Counted from the stretch's first letter, positions 44,098 to 53,761 are shown. The stretch is DNA of 64,000 nucleotides from Chitinophaga skermanii (GCF_003259335.1 NZ_QLLL01000005.1:310001-374000); one strand, 5' to 3'. A program made the numbers and translations. Notes: generated from the sequence alone by a model not told the origin.

Positions 44098-45387
44098 ATG
44101 AACCGCCGCTCACAAACAAAACTAACACAAGGTATCGACTGGCCTATATTCGGCTTGTACTTTGCACTCGTGTTTATAGGCTTGATGGCCATTTTCGCGG
44201 CAGAATACCGCGAAGGTGATAATATCATGCAAAATATATTGCACTTACAAAAGAACTACGCGCGACAGTTGATGTGGTTCGGGGTGTCGATTGTACTGGC
44301 GTCTATTATTTGGTTAACGGATAGTAAGTTTTTCACGGCCATGGGTAACTTGGCCTATGCGTTTGGTATTATACTGTTGTTATTGGTATTGGCGATTGGT
44401 AAGGATGTAAAGGGATCACATTCGTGGTTAACGATTGGTGGATTCCAGTTCCAACCGGCCGAGTTAACAAAGCTTTGCGCCAACTTGGCCTTGGCAAAGT
44501 ACCTTTCATCGCTAGAAACAGACTTTAATAAGCTACGATCGCGTTTGATTGCTGCTGCTATTGTACTTATTCCAGCCGCTATTATCATCTTACAAGATGA
44601 AACAGGTTTGGCCCTCGTATATTTCTCTTTCTTCTTGGTAATGTACCGCGAAGGTTTGCCGGGTATACTTTTAGTGATTGCTTTTTCGGGGATTGTGCTC
44701 GTACTATCGGCCTTGCTCGTCGACAAAAATATTCTCTTTATCATATTTACTGCCATCACGGCCCTTGTTGTCTATTTCATGCGCCGGGAAATCAAACGAA
44801 AGCGATCCCGCTTAGCGATGATCCTAGGTGTATGGCTTTTCTGTTCGGCATTCGTGATGTTCGTAGTACCGTTCATTTTCACCAAGGTACTGAAAGATTA
44901 CCAAGTACGCCGTATCGAGGTAATGCTCGGTAAAGAAAATGACCCTAAAGCCACGTACAATACTAGGCAAAGTATGATTGCCATTGGTTCCGGTGGCTTA
45001 TTCGGGAAAGGGTACCTAAAAGGTACGCAAACCCGTTTCGATTTCGTGCCAGAACAATCAACCGACTTCATCTTCTGTACAATCGGTGAAGATTTCGGGT
45101 TCGTGGGCAGCGTTATCTTTATTGGCATCTTCCTGGCGTTATTGCTGCGGATTATATTCGTGGCGGAACGACAGCGATCGACATTCAGCCGAGTCTATGC
45201 CTACGGGGTGGCCAGTATTATCTTCTTCCACCTCTCCATTAATATATGTATGACCATTGGTTTGGCGCCCGTAATCGGCATCCCGCTGCCTTTGGTGAGC
45301 TATGGTGGCTCGTCGTTAATGACCTTCACCATGTTAATTTTCATTATGCTTCGCTTAGATGCCGATCGTCAGATGGTATTGCGTTAA
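44098..45387 (+). CDS. rodA: SEDS peptidoglycan glycosyltransferase RodA
   Basis: The 429-residue protein has ten or more hydrophobic segments and SEDS family blocks: GSHSWLTIGGFQFQPAELTKL, PDETGLALVYF-like ILQDETGLALVY, FVPEQSTDFIFCTIGEDFGF, and IGIPLPLVSYGGSSLM at the end. The polymerase Asp lies in the QDETG region. It forms a complex with PBP2 for elongation. It is the last gene of the mre cluster. Confidence 0.95.
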   Translation: MNRRSQTKLTQGIDWPIFGLYFALVFIGLMAIFAAEYREGDNIMQNILHLQKNYARQLMWFGVSIVLASIIWLTDSKFFTAMGNLAYAFGIILLLLVLAIGKDVKGSHSWLTIGGFQFQPAELTKLCANLALAKYLSSLETDFNKLRSRLIAAAIVLIPAAIIILQDETGLALVYFSFFLVMYREGLPGILLVIAFSGIVLVLSALLVDKNILFIIFTAITALVVYFMRREIKRKRSRLAMILGVWLFCSAFVMFVVPFIFTKVLKDYQVRRIEVMLGKENDPKATYNTRQSMIAIGSGGLFGKGYLKGTQTRFDFVPEQSTDFIFCTIGEDFGFVGSVIFIGIFLALLLRIIFVAERQRSTFSRVYAYGVASIIFFHLSINICMTIGLAPVIGIPLPLVSYGGSSLMTFTMLIFIMLRLDADRQMVLR

Positions 45388-45446
45388 CTTTGCAGCTGGA
45401 TGAAAGGGCGCTTTAGCGCTATTTGTTTGATAGAATTTGGCTTACA

Positions 45447-46190
45447 ATGAAAATTATTCCGTTATCAGAAGGTAGTTTTACAGTGGATGGTACAAAGATA
45501 TTTGTGCCGTTTGATCCTGCTACAGAAACCATGCAACAACGTCCTTCGGGATCTTTGTTGGTAGAAGTACAACCATTCTTGATCATCACTGAACACGATT
45601 ATATTTTATGCGATTTGGGATTAGGTTTTAAAACGAAAGATGGCATCTTACAAATCCATCAAAACCTAGTCGACAATGGCATTAACCCGCTCGAAATCAC
45701 AAAAGTGCTGATGAGCCATTTACATAAGGACCATGCCGGTGGTGTAAGTGTGATCGACGAAGTAACGGGAGAGCGCTCCTTAAGTTTCCCTCACGCTACT
45801 TACTATGTGAATAAACAAGAAATGGCGTACGCTATCGAAAAAGATGGTAAAAGCTACCATGCCGAGGATGTGGCCTTGTTGCAATCAAAAGATAATGTTG
45901 TTTTCGTAGATGGAACAGGTACAATCGATGGTTATATTCACTACGAATTATCTGGAGGGCATTGTCCTTACCACCAAGTATTTTTAATCGATGATGGTAC
46001 GGATAAGGTTTTTTTTGGTGGTGATGAAGCTCCTCAAATCAGCCAAATGCGTAGTAAGTTCGTGGCTAAATACGATTTCGATGGGAAGAAGGCCATGGAA
46101 CTTCGTCAAGAGTACTTAGCAAAGGGTAAGGAAGAAGATTGGATTTTCTTGTTCTACCACGATATCAAAACCCCGTTCAGCAAAATGTAA
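45447..46190 (+). CDS. Metallo-beta-lactamase-fold hydrolase
   Basis: The 247-residue protein from the ATG at 45447 has the metal motif SHLHKDHAGGV (HxHxDH) near residues 90-97, then GGHCPYHQVFLI with the next His and FFGGDEAPQ with the bridging Asp. No signal peptide is seen. The family includes lactonases, glyoxalase II-like enzymes and others, so the substrate is unknown. It precedes an AraC regulator by 12 bases and may be under its control. A -7-like TAACTTTG (45385-45392) overlaps the rodA end. Confidence 0.88.
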   Translation: MKIIPLSEGSFTVDGTKIFVPFDPATETMQQRPSGSLLVEVQPFLIITEHDYILCDLGLGFKTKDGILQIHQNLVDNGINPLEITKVLMSHLHKDHAGGVSVIDEVTGERSLSFPHATYYVNKQEMAYAIEKDGKSYHAEDVALLQSKDNVVFVDGTGTIDGYIHYELSGGHCPYHQVFLIDDGTDKVFFGGDEAPQISQMRSKFVAKYDFDGKKAMELRQEYLAKGKEEDWIFLFYHDIKTPFSKM

Positions 46191-46202
46191 AAAATTGATC
46201 GC

Positions 46203-47042
46203 ATGTTCACCACTTATGAAAACTTCACAGCCGGTGGACAGCAATCTATACATACTTGGTTTCATGCGGGAAACCCATGGGCTGCTTTGAATGCCTTTCA
46301 TGGCAAAGCGAACCATAGCTTATATATTCCGCAAACCATTATCAACTTAATTACGTCCGGGCAAAAGAATATGTACGATGGCTCACACATGGCGCATCTT
46401 TGCCCGGGCGATATTTACCTCATCCCGCAAGGCAGTTTAATCTGTTCTGAAATTCTCCCCCAAACTTACTTCGAAAGCTTCTCTTGCACGGTACCTTTAC
46501 CCTTATTATGGCTATATGTCGATGAGAAAGTTGAGGCCGTTGTAAAGCATAGTACAAAATTGCAAGTACCGCAACAGTGGATGGAATGGCTAGCATTACC
46601 CCATATTTCTCCTATAACGGCCTACCACGGTATTTTACAAACGATTCAACAAGCCCCTTCCGGCAATGCAATATTGCAAATGTTATACAAGGCAACTGTA
46701 AGCGAGCATAGGAGTGTAGAGGAAGTATTACAGTATCAATTAGCGCAAATCCAGTCATTGGATGAAATAGCGGCGGCTTGTTATATGAGTACTGCTAGCT
46801 TGAAGCGTAAAATGCAAGCCATATATGGTAAAAGTCCCATGAAATATGTTTGGGAAAAGCGGGCTGCCTTAGCCTGTTTTTTAATGCGCACAAGTGAATT
46901 GAGTATACGTGACGTGGCATTTACAAGCGGTTTTCAAGATGTTTCACATTTTCATAGAACGTTCAAGAAGTATTTCGGGAGAACGCCTATGCAATTGAAA
47001 AATGAGCTTTACAGCCAGTCTTTTACTACCGGTGTGTTGTAA
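46203..47042 (+). CDS. AraC-family transcriptional regulator
   Basis: The 279-residue protein has an N-terminal cupin-like sensing half and a C-terminal double helix-turn-helix (about residues 180-275). The first helix pair is LDEIAAACYMSTASLKRKMQ and the second is IRDVAFTSGFQDVSHFHRTFKKYFG (key part GFQDVSHFHRTFK). It probably controls the MBL hydrolase upstream or the NTF2-like protein downstream. The ligand is unknown. Confidence 0.9.
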   Translation: MFTTYENFTAGGQQSIHTWFHAGNPWAALNAFHGKANHSLYIPQTIINLITSGQKNMYDGSHMAHLCPGDIYLIPQGSLICSEILPQTYFESFSCTVPLPLLWLYVDEKVEAVVKHSTKLQVPQQWMEWLALPHISPITAYHGILQTIQQAPSGNAILQMLYKATVSEHRSVEEVLQYQLAQIQSLDEIAAACYMSTASLKRKMQAIYGKSPMKYVWEKRAALACFLMRTSELSIRDVAFTSGFQDVSHFHRTFKKYFGRTPMQLKNELYSQSFTTGVL

Positions 47043-47057
47043 TTTTAAAAGAAAAAA

Positions 47058-47408
47058 ATGAACGCATCCCATTTCGCAACTTCTTGGCTGGAAGCTTGGA
47101 ACGCCCATAATATTGAAGAAATTATGGCGCATTATAGCGACAACATAGTTTTCTATTCCCCACTTATTAAAGTAATCAACAATGATCCCACAGGTAAAAT
47201 AACCGGTAAAGCAGGCCTCCGTGCTTATTTCGAAAAGGGATTGGCTGCTTACCCGGATTTACATTTCGAGTTTTACCACGAATTAACAGGGGTAGATTCG
47301 GTTGTACTGTATTATAAAAGTGTGAATAACCGTTTATCGGCTGAATTAATGGTATTGAATGAAGAAGGGAAAGTAATAGAAGTGCGGGCACATTATAAAC
47401 CCCAATAA
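47058..47408 (+). CDS. NTF2-like (SnoaL-type) protein
   Basis: The 116-residue protein has the cone-shaped NTF2 fold: SWLEAWNAHNIEEIMAHYSDNIVF at the N-terminus (key part WLEAWNAHN) and GLRAYFEKGLAAYPDLHFEF in the middle. Such proteins act as small isomerases, hydrolases or ligand carriers; no catalytic set is diagnostic here. It lies 15 bases after the AraC regulator, so probably in the same operon. Confidence 0.85.
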   Translation: MNASHFATSWLEAWNAHNIEEIMAHYSDNIVFYSPLIKVINNDPTGKITGKAGLRAYFEKGLAAYPDLHFEFYHELTGVDSVVLYYKSVNNRLSAELMVLNEEGKVIEVRAHYKPQ

Positions 47409-47413
47409 AGCAA

Positions 47414-47444
47414 AAAGGCTTCTCTAACTTGTAGAGAAGCCTTT
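47414..47444 (+). terminator. Bidirectional terminator between NTF2-like and Spy-like genes
   Basis: AAAGGCTTCTCTA (47414-47426) and TAGAGAAGCCTTT (47432-47444) form a perfect 13-bp stem with a 5-base loop between convergent genes. Confidence 0.8.
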
Positions 47445-47454
47445 GCAAATATTT

Positions 47455-47970
47455 TTAGCGGCGATTGCCTCCCGGCCCGGGTGGTGGTGATTGGCGAAGC
47501 ATTTGCATCGCTCTTTGTTCACGTCGTTGGCGGAGTTGACGATAAATAAGGTCTTTAAAATCGCGTTCTGCTTTATAAAAAGTATTGACTTTCCTTGCGG
47601 GCAATACCTTCATGAATTCATTTTTGTATTTCACCTTTATTTCCACCATTCTACGCTCGAATTCGAATTGTTTTTCTAAGCGTTGATTTTGCATGGGGTC
47701 GGAATTGTCGTTACTTTTAGCGGCTTCCTCTTGTGCTAATTTATTTTCAGCAATTAGGTTATCTACTTCTTTGGTATATTGATCGTACACAGGCCAAAAG
47801 TTCTTTGCTTCGGCTTGTGATAGGTCGAGTTGCTTCGCGATAAATAGTATCTCGAGCGATTTAATTTTTTCTTTTGGATCTTTAGGCTTGGATGATTCTT
47901 GCGCGCGTGCGATAGGAATCATGCCAAATAAAGCAGGTAACAGTAAACATGCGAATAAAAGCTGCTTCAT
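47455..47970 (-). CDS. Spy/CpxP-like periplasmic protein
   Basis: The 171-residue protein from the ATG at 47968-47970 has a signal peptide (about residues 1-23). The mature part is helical and charged: EILFIAKQLDLSQAEAKNFWPVYDQY at the N-terminus (key part LDLSQAEAKNFW), then a long coiled region with RRMVEIKVKYKNEFMKVLP, ending Pro/Gly-rich. The pattern resembles the LTxxQ helical chaperones Spy and CpxP in envelope stress. It starts one base after the anti-sigma-like gene, so it is the last gene of a three-gene sigma-factor operon. Confidence 0.7.
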   Translation of the reverse strand: MKQLLFACLLLPALFGMIPIARAQESSKPKDPKEKIKSLEILFIAKQLDLSQAEAKNFWPVYDQYTKEVDNLIAENKLAQEEAAKSNDNSDPMQNQRLEKQFEFERRMVEIKVKYKNEFMKVLPARKVNTFYKAERDFKDLIYRQLRQRREQRAMQMLRQSPPPGPGGNRR

Positions 47971-47971
47971 G

Positions 47972-48601
47972 TTATTTCTTTGATGGATTAAACGGAACCT
48001 CGCCAATAATATTCTCTTCGAGGTAAGTTTCCAGTTCCAGGTTACTGAGTTCTTCGGGTAATATATTCGGTAGTTCTTCTGCTTTCACACTCGACATCAG
48101 CTGGGCTTTATCAAATGCATCGGTATGTGTTAATAAGTATTCTTCGATTTCCTCGTCACTGATGTTCGCTAATTGTCGATCAATAGCGAATTTATTATAA
48201 TGTTTCGCCATCATCACGGCCCCGATGCTAATAACAGCTGCAACAGCAGCAGCGGCGATACAACGTTTATACAGCTTTACTTTTTTGCTGAGTGGGATGA
48301 TTTTAGCGGATTTCGCTTTACGGAGTTCTTTAATTTGTGTGGGGAATGACTCGAAATAACTTCCTGGTGCCGTAAAAGGACATTTGGAAGGTACTTCGGC
48401 CAAAATAGGTGATATATCAACTAGTTCATCTAGCACTTCGCTTTGTGCAGCGATCTCATCTAGTTGCTTTGCCTTTTGTACTAACAGCTTCTCCATCAGT
48501 TGAAAATAGCCGGTGGTCACATTACCGGGGTATTGTGGCGGCAACTCCAAGCCTGGGGCTAATTGTTGCAGTTCTTCCGCTATTTCTTTTCCTTTGAGCA
48601 T
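47972..48601 (-). CDS. Probable anti-sigma factor (single-pass membrane protein)
   Basis: The 209-residue protein has a soluble N-terminal region (about 1-105) and one membrane segment (about 112-130, AAAAVAAVISIGAVMMA). An acidic C-terminal part follows with ISDEEIEEYLLTH and ELETYLEENI-like repeats. It has no classical zinc anti-sigma motif. The assignment comes from position: it follows an ECF sigma gene by 75 bases and precedes a Spy-like gene by one base. An envelope sensor that restrains the sigma factor is the simplest reading. Confidence 0.62.
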   Translation of the reverse strand: MLKGKEIAEELQQLAPGLELPPQYPGNVTTGYFQLMEKLLVQKAKQLDEIAAQSEVLDELVDISPILAEVPSKCPFTAPGSYFESFPTQIKELRKAKSAKIIPLSKKVKLYKRCIAAAAVAAVISIGAVMMAKHYNKFAIDRQLANISDEEIEEYLLTHTDAFDKAQLMSSVKAEELPNILPEELSNLELETYLEENIIGEVPFNPSKK

Positions 48602-48676
48602 GTGTTGATATTAGTCGTTAGACGGCTGTTTTTCCAGATAGTTTAACGCAGTATATGACAAATTTGTGTTATTTCC

Positions 48677-49228
48677 CTATGCATTCCGCATGAAATCTTC
48701 GATCTTTTTAACGGCGTGGTGGTAGGAAGCTTTGAGGGCGCCTTCGGAAGTGTCCAATACTTGGCTCATTTGTTCGTACGGCATTTCATCGTAATATCTT
48801 AGGTTGAAAACGACGCGTTGTTTTTCTGGTAGGCTGATAATGGCCTTTTGCAGTTTCCATTCCAGTTTGTTGGCATCGAAATGTGCGTCGGCCTGCAGCT
48901 TGTTATTCAAGCCGGTTTCAACGTCGGATAGTGAGAGTACTGATTTTCTTTTTTGTTGTTCGAGGAAGGATAAACATTCGTTGGTAGCAATTTTATACAA
49001 CCATGTATAAAGCTGCGAATCTTCTCGGAAACCATCCAAATTGCGCCAAACTTTAATAAAAACGTTCTGCAACACATCGTTTGCATCTTCGTGGTCGACC
49101 AGCAACCGGCGGATATGCCAATACAAGCGTTCAGTATATTTCTGAACGATGATGGTAAAGCCTTTCTCCTTGTTGCCTTCCTTCCTGTAAAGCGCAAGAA
49201 TTTCCTTATCGTTTTGATAATCGGGCAT
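48677..49228 (-). CDS. RNA polymerase sigma factor, ECF subfamily
   Basis: The 183-residue protein from the ATG at 49226-49228 has sigma region 2 (YTERLYWHIRRLLVDHEDANDVLQNVFIKVWRNL, key part DANDVLQNVFIKVW) and region 4 (LPEKQRVVFNLRYYDEMPYEQMSQVL, key part YEQMSQVLDTSEGALKAS). It would direct transcription of envelope genes under stress. The two genes downstream, an anti-sigma-like membrane protein and a Spy-like protein, fit envelope stress. The start was shifted from 49342 because the upstream stretch is not sigma-like. Confidence 0.92.
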   Translation of the reverse strand: MPDYQNDKEILALYRKEGNKEKGFTIIVQKYTERLYWHIRRLLVDHEDANDVLQNVFIKVWRNLDGFREDSQLYTWLYKIATNECLSFLEQQKRKSVLSLSDVETGLNNKLQADAHFDANKLEWKLQKAIISLPEKQRVVFNLRYYDEMPYEQMSQVLDTSEGALKASYHHAVKKIEDFMRNA

Positions 49229-49328
49229 AGCGGTTGTTATGGTTAAAAGCTTGGAAATGACTGCCTTTGGAAGTCGATCGCCTTGGTATAGTGCAATGTA
49301 AATACATTGTGTGTATTCAATATAAAGT

Positions 49329-49356
49329 AAAAAACCCATCAATTGATGGGTTTTTT
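49329..49356 (-). terminator. Terminator of the transketolase-like gene
   Basis: AAAAAACCCATCAATTGATG continues as GGTTTTTT: a 28-base perfect palindrome (49329-49356) with A and T runs at its ends, so it works on both strands. It lies 16 bases past the stop codon. Confidence 0.85.
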
Positions 49357-49372
49357 ACGATTCGCTATGGAA

Positions 49373-50335
49373 TTATTTCTTTTTACGAGCGAGTACTTTT
49401 TCAGCAGCTTCAACGATGTTTGGTGTATCTAAACCGTATTTCGTTAATAGCTCAGTTGGTGTACCACTTTCGCCGAAAGTATCTTTTGTACCAACGTATT
49501 CAATTGGAATAGGGAAGTGTTTCGCTGCCACTTGTGCTACGCTATCACCTAAACCACCGATAATGTTGTGTTCTTCTGCCGTAACAGCACAACCTGTTTT
49601 CTGGATAGATTTCAAAATCGCTTCTTCGTCGAGTGGTTTAATCGTGTGAATGTTGATCAATTCAACGCTATAACCTTTCTCTTCCAAGATTTTACCTGCT
49701 TCAACAGCTTTCCAAACGAGGTGACCACAAGCGAAGATAGTAATGTCGGTACCTTCGTTGAGTACTTGTGCTTTACCAATTTGGAAGTCTTGGTTTTCTG
49801 GAGTGAAGTTAGGCCATTTCGGGCGACCGAAACGTAAGTAAACCGGGCCTTCGTATTTTGAAACCGCGATGGTAGCTGCTTTAGTTTGGTTGAAATCGCA
49901 AGGAACGATAACTGTCATACCTGGCAACATTTTCATCAACCCGATATCTTCTAAGATTTGGTGTGTTGCACCATCTTCACCGAGGGTAAGACCTGCGTGT
50001 GATGCGCATATTTTTACATTCTTACCGGAGTAAGCTACAGATTGGCGAATTTGATCGTACACACGGCCGGTGGAGAAGTTGGCAAACGTAGTGGTATAAG
50101 GAATTTTACCACCAATAGTTAAACCAGCAGCAATACCAATCATGTTGGCTTCTGCAATACCCACTTGAACAAAGCGATCAGGGAATTCTTTAATGAAAGC
50201 CTGCAACTTCATAGAACCTGCAAGATCGGCTGTAAGTGCCACCACGTTGGGGTTTTGACGACCGGCTTCTAAAATGCCTTCGCCAAAGCCAGCACGTGTT
50301 TCTTTCTCATTTAACGCTTGAATATCTTTTACCAT
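49373..50335 (-). CDS. Transketolase C-terminal subunit (split transketolase)
   Basis: The 320-residue protein covers only the pyrimidine and C-terminal domains. It starts ETRAGFGEGILEAG and has VQVGIAEANMIGIAAGLTI (with the catalytic Glu that activates thiamine diphosphate), HAGLTLGEDGATHQ and EEHNIIGGLGDSVAQV. The PP domain carried by an N-terminal subunit is missing, and the next upstream gene is galE, so its partner must lie elsewhere. It would act in the pentose phosphate pathway; a DXS- or pyruvate-dehydrogenase-like role is less likely. Confidence 0.92.
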   Translation of the reverse strand: MVKDIQALNEKETRAGFGEGILEAGRQNPNVVALTADLAGSMKLQAFIKEFPDRFVQVGIAEANMIGIAAGLTIGGKIPYTTTFANFSTGRVYDQIRQSVAYSGKNVKICASHAGLTLGEDGATHQILEDIGLMKMLPGMTVIVPCDFNQTKAATIAVSKYEGPVYLRFGRPKWPNFTPENQDFQIGKAQVLNEGTDITIFACGHLVWKAVEAGKILEEKGYSVELINIHTIKPLDEEAILKSIQKTGCAVTAEEHNIIGGLGDSVAQVAAKHFPIPIEYVGTKDTFGESGTPTELLTKYGLDTPNIVEAAEKVLARKKK

Positions 50336-50436
50336 GTGCCTGGATTTTTATGTGCGGCAAAGGTAAAAAATGCTGATGAGTTTTTCATTGCCGCTTGTTG
50401 TATAAACCTTATCCCTTGCAGGAAAGGTGAAAATTA

Positions 50437-51468
50437 TTAATTATTTCTCACTTTATCTCTCAAAGATACTTCCCACTGCCATGCCGTGCGCATCATATCT
50501 TCGATTCCTATTTTAGGTTCCCAACCCAATTTCTCCTTCGCCTTCGTGTTGTTGGCGTAGATAGCAATGACGTCGCCAGGACGGCCGGGCCCCATTTCAT
50601 AATTCAACTTCACACCCGAAATCTTTTCAAAAGCATTGATAGCTTCCAATACCGTAACACCGTTGCCGGTACCGAGGTTGAAAACTTCGCAGTTGGTTTC
50701 ATTTTTATGATCGATGGCGTATTGTAAAGCTTTGGTATGTGCCGCTGCAATGTCGGTTACATGGATATAATCGCGAATGCATGAACCGTCGCGTGTATCG
50801 TAGTCGCTACCGAAGACCGTCATTTTCGGGATTTTCCCGATCGCGGTTTGAGTAATTACGGGCACAAGGTTATCGGGTTTCCCTAATGGCAATTCGCCGA
50901 TTAAGGCTGAAGGGTGTGCGCCTACCGGGTTGAAATAACGGAGGAGAATGCATTGTGTGCTGTTCACACGGGCATAATCTTCGATCATTTGTTCACCCAT
51001 TTGCTTGGTACGTGCGTAAGGCGATTGTGCTTCTCCGAGTGGTGTTTCTTCCACTACAGGTAATGCCTTGGTGTTGCCATATACAGAGCACGACGAAGAG
51101 AATACGAGATGCGGGATATTGAATTCCTTCACACACTTCAAGATATTAATCAATGAAGTGAGGTTATTATGGAAGTAGAATAAAGGATCTGCTACAGATT
51201 CTGGAACGGTTTTTAAAGCCGCGAAATGAATCACACCAACAATATCACGGTTTTCGTGGAATACAGCGTGTGTATCTTCGAGGTTACATAAATCCACTTT
51301 ATAGTTGCGGATTTTCTTACCGGTGATTTTTTCGATACCATCAAGTAATTGTGTAGAGCTCCTGATGTTGCTATCTACAGACACTACTTCAAAACCATTG
51401 TTAATGAGATCTACAATTGTATGGGCACCAATGTAGCCACACCCCCCCGTTACGAGAACTTTTTGCAT
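50437..51468 (-). CDS. galE: UDP-glucose 4-epimerase
   Basis: The 343-residue short-chain dehydrogenase-type enzyme interconverts UDP-glucose and UDP-galactose. It has the NAD loop GGCGYIGAH near residues 8-16, SSSCSVYG and the catalytic SPYARTKQMGEQM (YxxxK). RDYIHVTDIA and GRPGDVIAIYA are the C-terminal family blocks. It is 65 bases downstream of rfbA; together they feed sugar nucleotides into surface polysaccharide. Confidence 0.94.
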   Translation of the reverse strand: MQKVLVTGGCGYIGAHTIVDLINNGFEVVSVDSNIRSSTQLLDGIEKITGKKIRNYKVDLCNLEDTHAVFHENRDIVGVIHFAALKTVPESVADPLFYFHNNLTSLINILKCVKEFNIPHLVFSSSCSVYGNTKALPVVEETPLGEAQSPYARTKQMGEQMIEDYARVNSTQCILLRYFNPVGAHPSALIGELPLGKPDNLVPVITQTAIGKIPKMTVFGSDYDTRDGSCIRDYIHVTDIAAAHTKALQYAIDHKNETNCEVFNLGTGNGVTVLEAINAFEKISGVKLNYEMGPGRPGDVIAIYANNTKAKEKLGWEPKIGIEDMMRTAWQWEVSLRDKVRNN

Positions 51469-51533
51469 AAAGCTAAATTGTTGAATTGTTTAGTTGACTG
51501 CTAAATAAGTCAATTGTGATGTAGAATAAAAGC

Positions 51534-52394
51534 TTACTTGATTAAGTTGACCAAATATTGACCGTAACCGCTTTTTACGAGTGGTTTAGCCAATTCTTGA
51601 AGCTGTTCTTTTGTGATGAAGCCTTTTCTGTACGCGATTTCTTCGATGCAGGCGATTTTGATACCTTGGCGTTGCTCTATCACCTGTACAAACTGAGATG
51701 CTTGCATAAGCGAGTCGAAAGTACCTGTATCTAACCATGCTGTACCACGCGGTAGTACGCTTACTTTCAACTTACCACGACGCAAATACTCCCTGTTTAC
51801 ATCGGTAATTTCGTACTCGCCGCGAGGACTAGGCTCTAACGCTTTGGCAATTTCTACTACGCTATTATCGTAAAAATACAATCCTGGCACGGCATAATTC
51901 GATTTAGGTACGGTAGGTTTCTCTTCGATGGATACTGCTTGCATATGTTCATCGAACTCCACTACGCCGTAACGTTCGGGGTCGGAAACTTGGTACGCGT
52001 AAACAATACCGCCATCGGGATTCACATTGGCTTCCAATTGTGTACCTAAGCCGGCACCATAAAATATATTATCACCTAATACTAAGGCTACATTATCATT
52101 TCCAATAAATTCCTCTCCAATTACAAACGCTTGCGCCAAACCATTGGGTACTGCTTGTTCTGCGTAAGATAGCTCTAACCCAAATTGCTTTCCATCGCCA
52201 AATAAGCGTTGGAAACCCGGTAAATCGTGCGGTGTACTAATGATTAAAATCTCTTTGATGCCGGCTAGCATAAGCGTCGACAAAGGATAATAGATCATTG
52301 GTTTATCATAAACAGGCATGATTTGTTTACTGATAGCAAACGTGATAGGGTGTAACCGGGTGCCGGAACCGCCGGCAAGGATAATTCCTTTCAT
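51534..52394 (-). CDS. rfbA: Glucose-1-phosphate thymidylyltransferase
   Basis: The 286-residue nucleotidyltransferase makes dTDP-glucose, the first step to dTDP-rhamnose. The signature is [11 protein letters not shown] (residues 8-18), followed by [20 protein letters not shown] (key part YDKPMIYYP) and [19 protein letters not shown]. The rfbB, rfbC and rfbD genes are not in the window. A -7-like TATTTTTG lies on the minus strand at 52468-52475. Confidence 0.94.
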   Translation of the reverse strand: MKGIILAGGSGTRLHPITFAISKQIMPVYDKPMIYYPLSTLMLAGIKEILIISTPHDLPGFQRLFGDGKQFGLELSYAEQAVPNGLAQAFVIGEEFIGNDNVALVLGDNIFYGAGLGTQLEANVNPDGGIVYAYQVSDPERYGVVEFDEHMQAVSIEEKPTVPKSNYAVPGLYFYDNSVVEIAKALEPSPRGEYEITDVNREYLRRGKLKVSVLPRGTAWLDTGTFDSLMQASQFVQVIEQRQGIKIACIEEIAYRKGFITKEQLQELAKPLVKSGYGQYLVNLIK

Positions 52395-52639
52395 GAATCT
52401 CGAATAATTGATGAATATGAATGAACGACTATTCCGTTTTACGAGTAGCTTTCATTAAAAAATCGTACAAAAATACTGGCAAAATAGGTAAAGCCGCTAA
52501 TATTTTAAAGAAAAGTGTTTATTAAGTTCTTTATATGAAAAATGTATTATAACAAGTAAATACCTGCATATGGAGCTGCTTAGTCCACCTGTTTGTCGCA
52601 TATAGCCCCTTTAGGATTACTTTGTTGATATATTGGAAG
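52395..52639 (-). other. Upstream region of rfbA, no gene seen
   Basis: Part of a 316-base gap between rfbA and the phosphate transporter gene. It is AT-rich and contains a candidate -7 element for rfbA at 52468-52475 without a matching -33 TTG. I see no RNA fold or repeat array. Confidence 0.45.
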
Positions 52640-52688
52640 GCTTCTATGAAAAAGAAAAGAGGCTGCTTCATACGAAACAACCTCTTTT
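52640..52688 (-). terminator. Terminator of the DUF47-pit operon
   Basis: AAAAGAGGCTGCTTC (52655-52669) pairs with GAAACAACCTCTTTT (52674-52688) with two non-Watson-Crick positions. An A-rich run (52649-52658) gives the minus-strand U-tract. Confidence 0.75.
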
Positions 52689-52710
52689 CAATATTAGGTA
52701 TGTAACAAGG

Positions 52711-53715
52711 TTACACGAATAAACTTACGATAAAGTATACTACAGCTGCTAGTAAGGCACTAATAGGAATGGTAAGAATCCAAGCCCAGAGTAAGCTTAC
52801 AGTTACACCCCAACGAACGGCAGATAAGCGTTTCGTAGCGCCCACACCAATGATCGAACCTGTAATAGTATGTGTAGTTGATACGGGAATACCCAAGCTT
52901 TCGGTTAAGTACAAAGTAATCGCACCTGCTGTTTCAGCACTTACACCCTCTAACGGCGTTACTTTCGTAATACGAGACCCCATGGTTTTAACGATCTTCC
53001 AACCACCACTCATCGTACCTAACGCGATGGCAGCGAAACAGGAGAACGGTACCCAATCCGGTACATCTTTAATGGTAGGAATTAAGCCGTGAGCCACCAT
53101 TGCCGCAGCAATGATACCCATTACTTTTTGCGCATCGTTACCACCATGCGCCAAACTCAATGCCGCAGATGATACCAATTGTAAACGTTTGAACCAGTTA
53201 TCGGCCCTGTAAGGGTTGGCTTTCTTACAAATATTCACAATAATCACCGTGATAATAAATGCCACCACCATACCAATGAAAGGTGCCAACACGATGAAGT
53301 AAAGAATTGGCAATACGGTAGGGAAGTTGATTACTCCAAAGTTACCATGTGCATTCGCTACTGCTGCCCCAATAAAACCACCGATCAAAGTGTGCGACGA
53401 GCTGGATGGAATACCATACCACCACGTCAATAAGTTCCAAGTAATGGCCGCTACTAAGCCGGAGAAGATCACTTTTAAGGTGATAAACTCTTCAAAAACC
53501 GACTTGGCAATGGTATTACCTACTTTGAATTCCCCGTACACGTATTTTGAAATGAAGAATGCGGCAAAGTTGAATACCGCAGCCCATAATACTGCTTGGA
53601 AGGGCGTTAATACTTTCGTAGATACAATTGTGGCAATAGAGTTAGCGGCATCATGAAACCCGTTAATGTAATCAAAAACGAATGCCAGTATGATAATAAT
53701 AACTAGAAAAGTCAT
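52711..53715 (-). CDS. PiT-family inorganic phosphate transporter
   Basis: The 334-residue membrane protein has about ten hydrophobic segments. The two PiT signatures are present: FDYINGFHDAANSIATIVSTKVLTP (key part GFHDAANSIAT, residues 20-30) and LSLAHGGNDAQKVMGI (key part HGGNDAQK). ESLGIPVSTTHTITGSI is another conserved block. It imports phosphate with protons or sodium. It follows a DUF47 gene by 46 bases in one operon, the usual arrangement. Confidence 0.94.
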   Translation of the reverse strand: MTFLVIIIILAFVFDYINGFHDAANSIATIVSTKVLTPFQAVLWAAVFNFAAFFISKYVYGEFKVGNTIAKSVFEEFITLKVIFSGLVAAITWNLLTWWYGIPSSSSHTLIGGFIGAAVANAHGNFGVINFPTVLPILYFIVLAPFIGMVVAFIITVIIVNICKKANPYRADNWFKRLQLVSSAALSLAHGGNDAQKVMGIIAAAMVAHGLIPTIKDVPDWVPFSCFAAIALGTMSGGWKIVKTMGSRITKVTPLEGVSAETAGAITLYLTESLGIPVSTTHTITGSIIGVGATKRLSAVRWGVTVSLLWAWILTIPISALLAAVVYFIVSLFV

Positions 53716-53761
53716 GTTGTTGAAAATTATGCCATGAAAACGCCTGTAGCACTTTCGCTAA

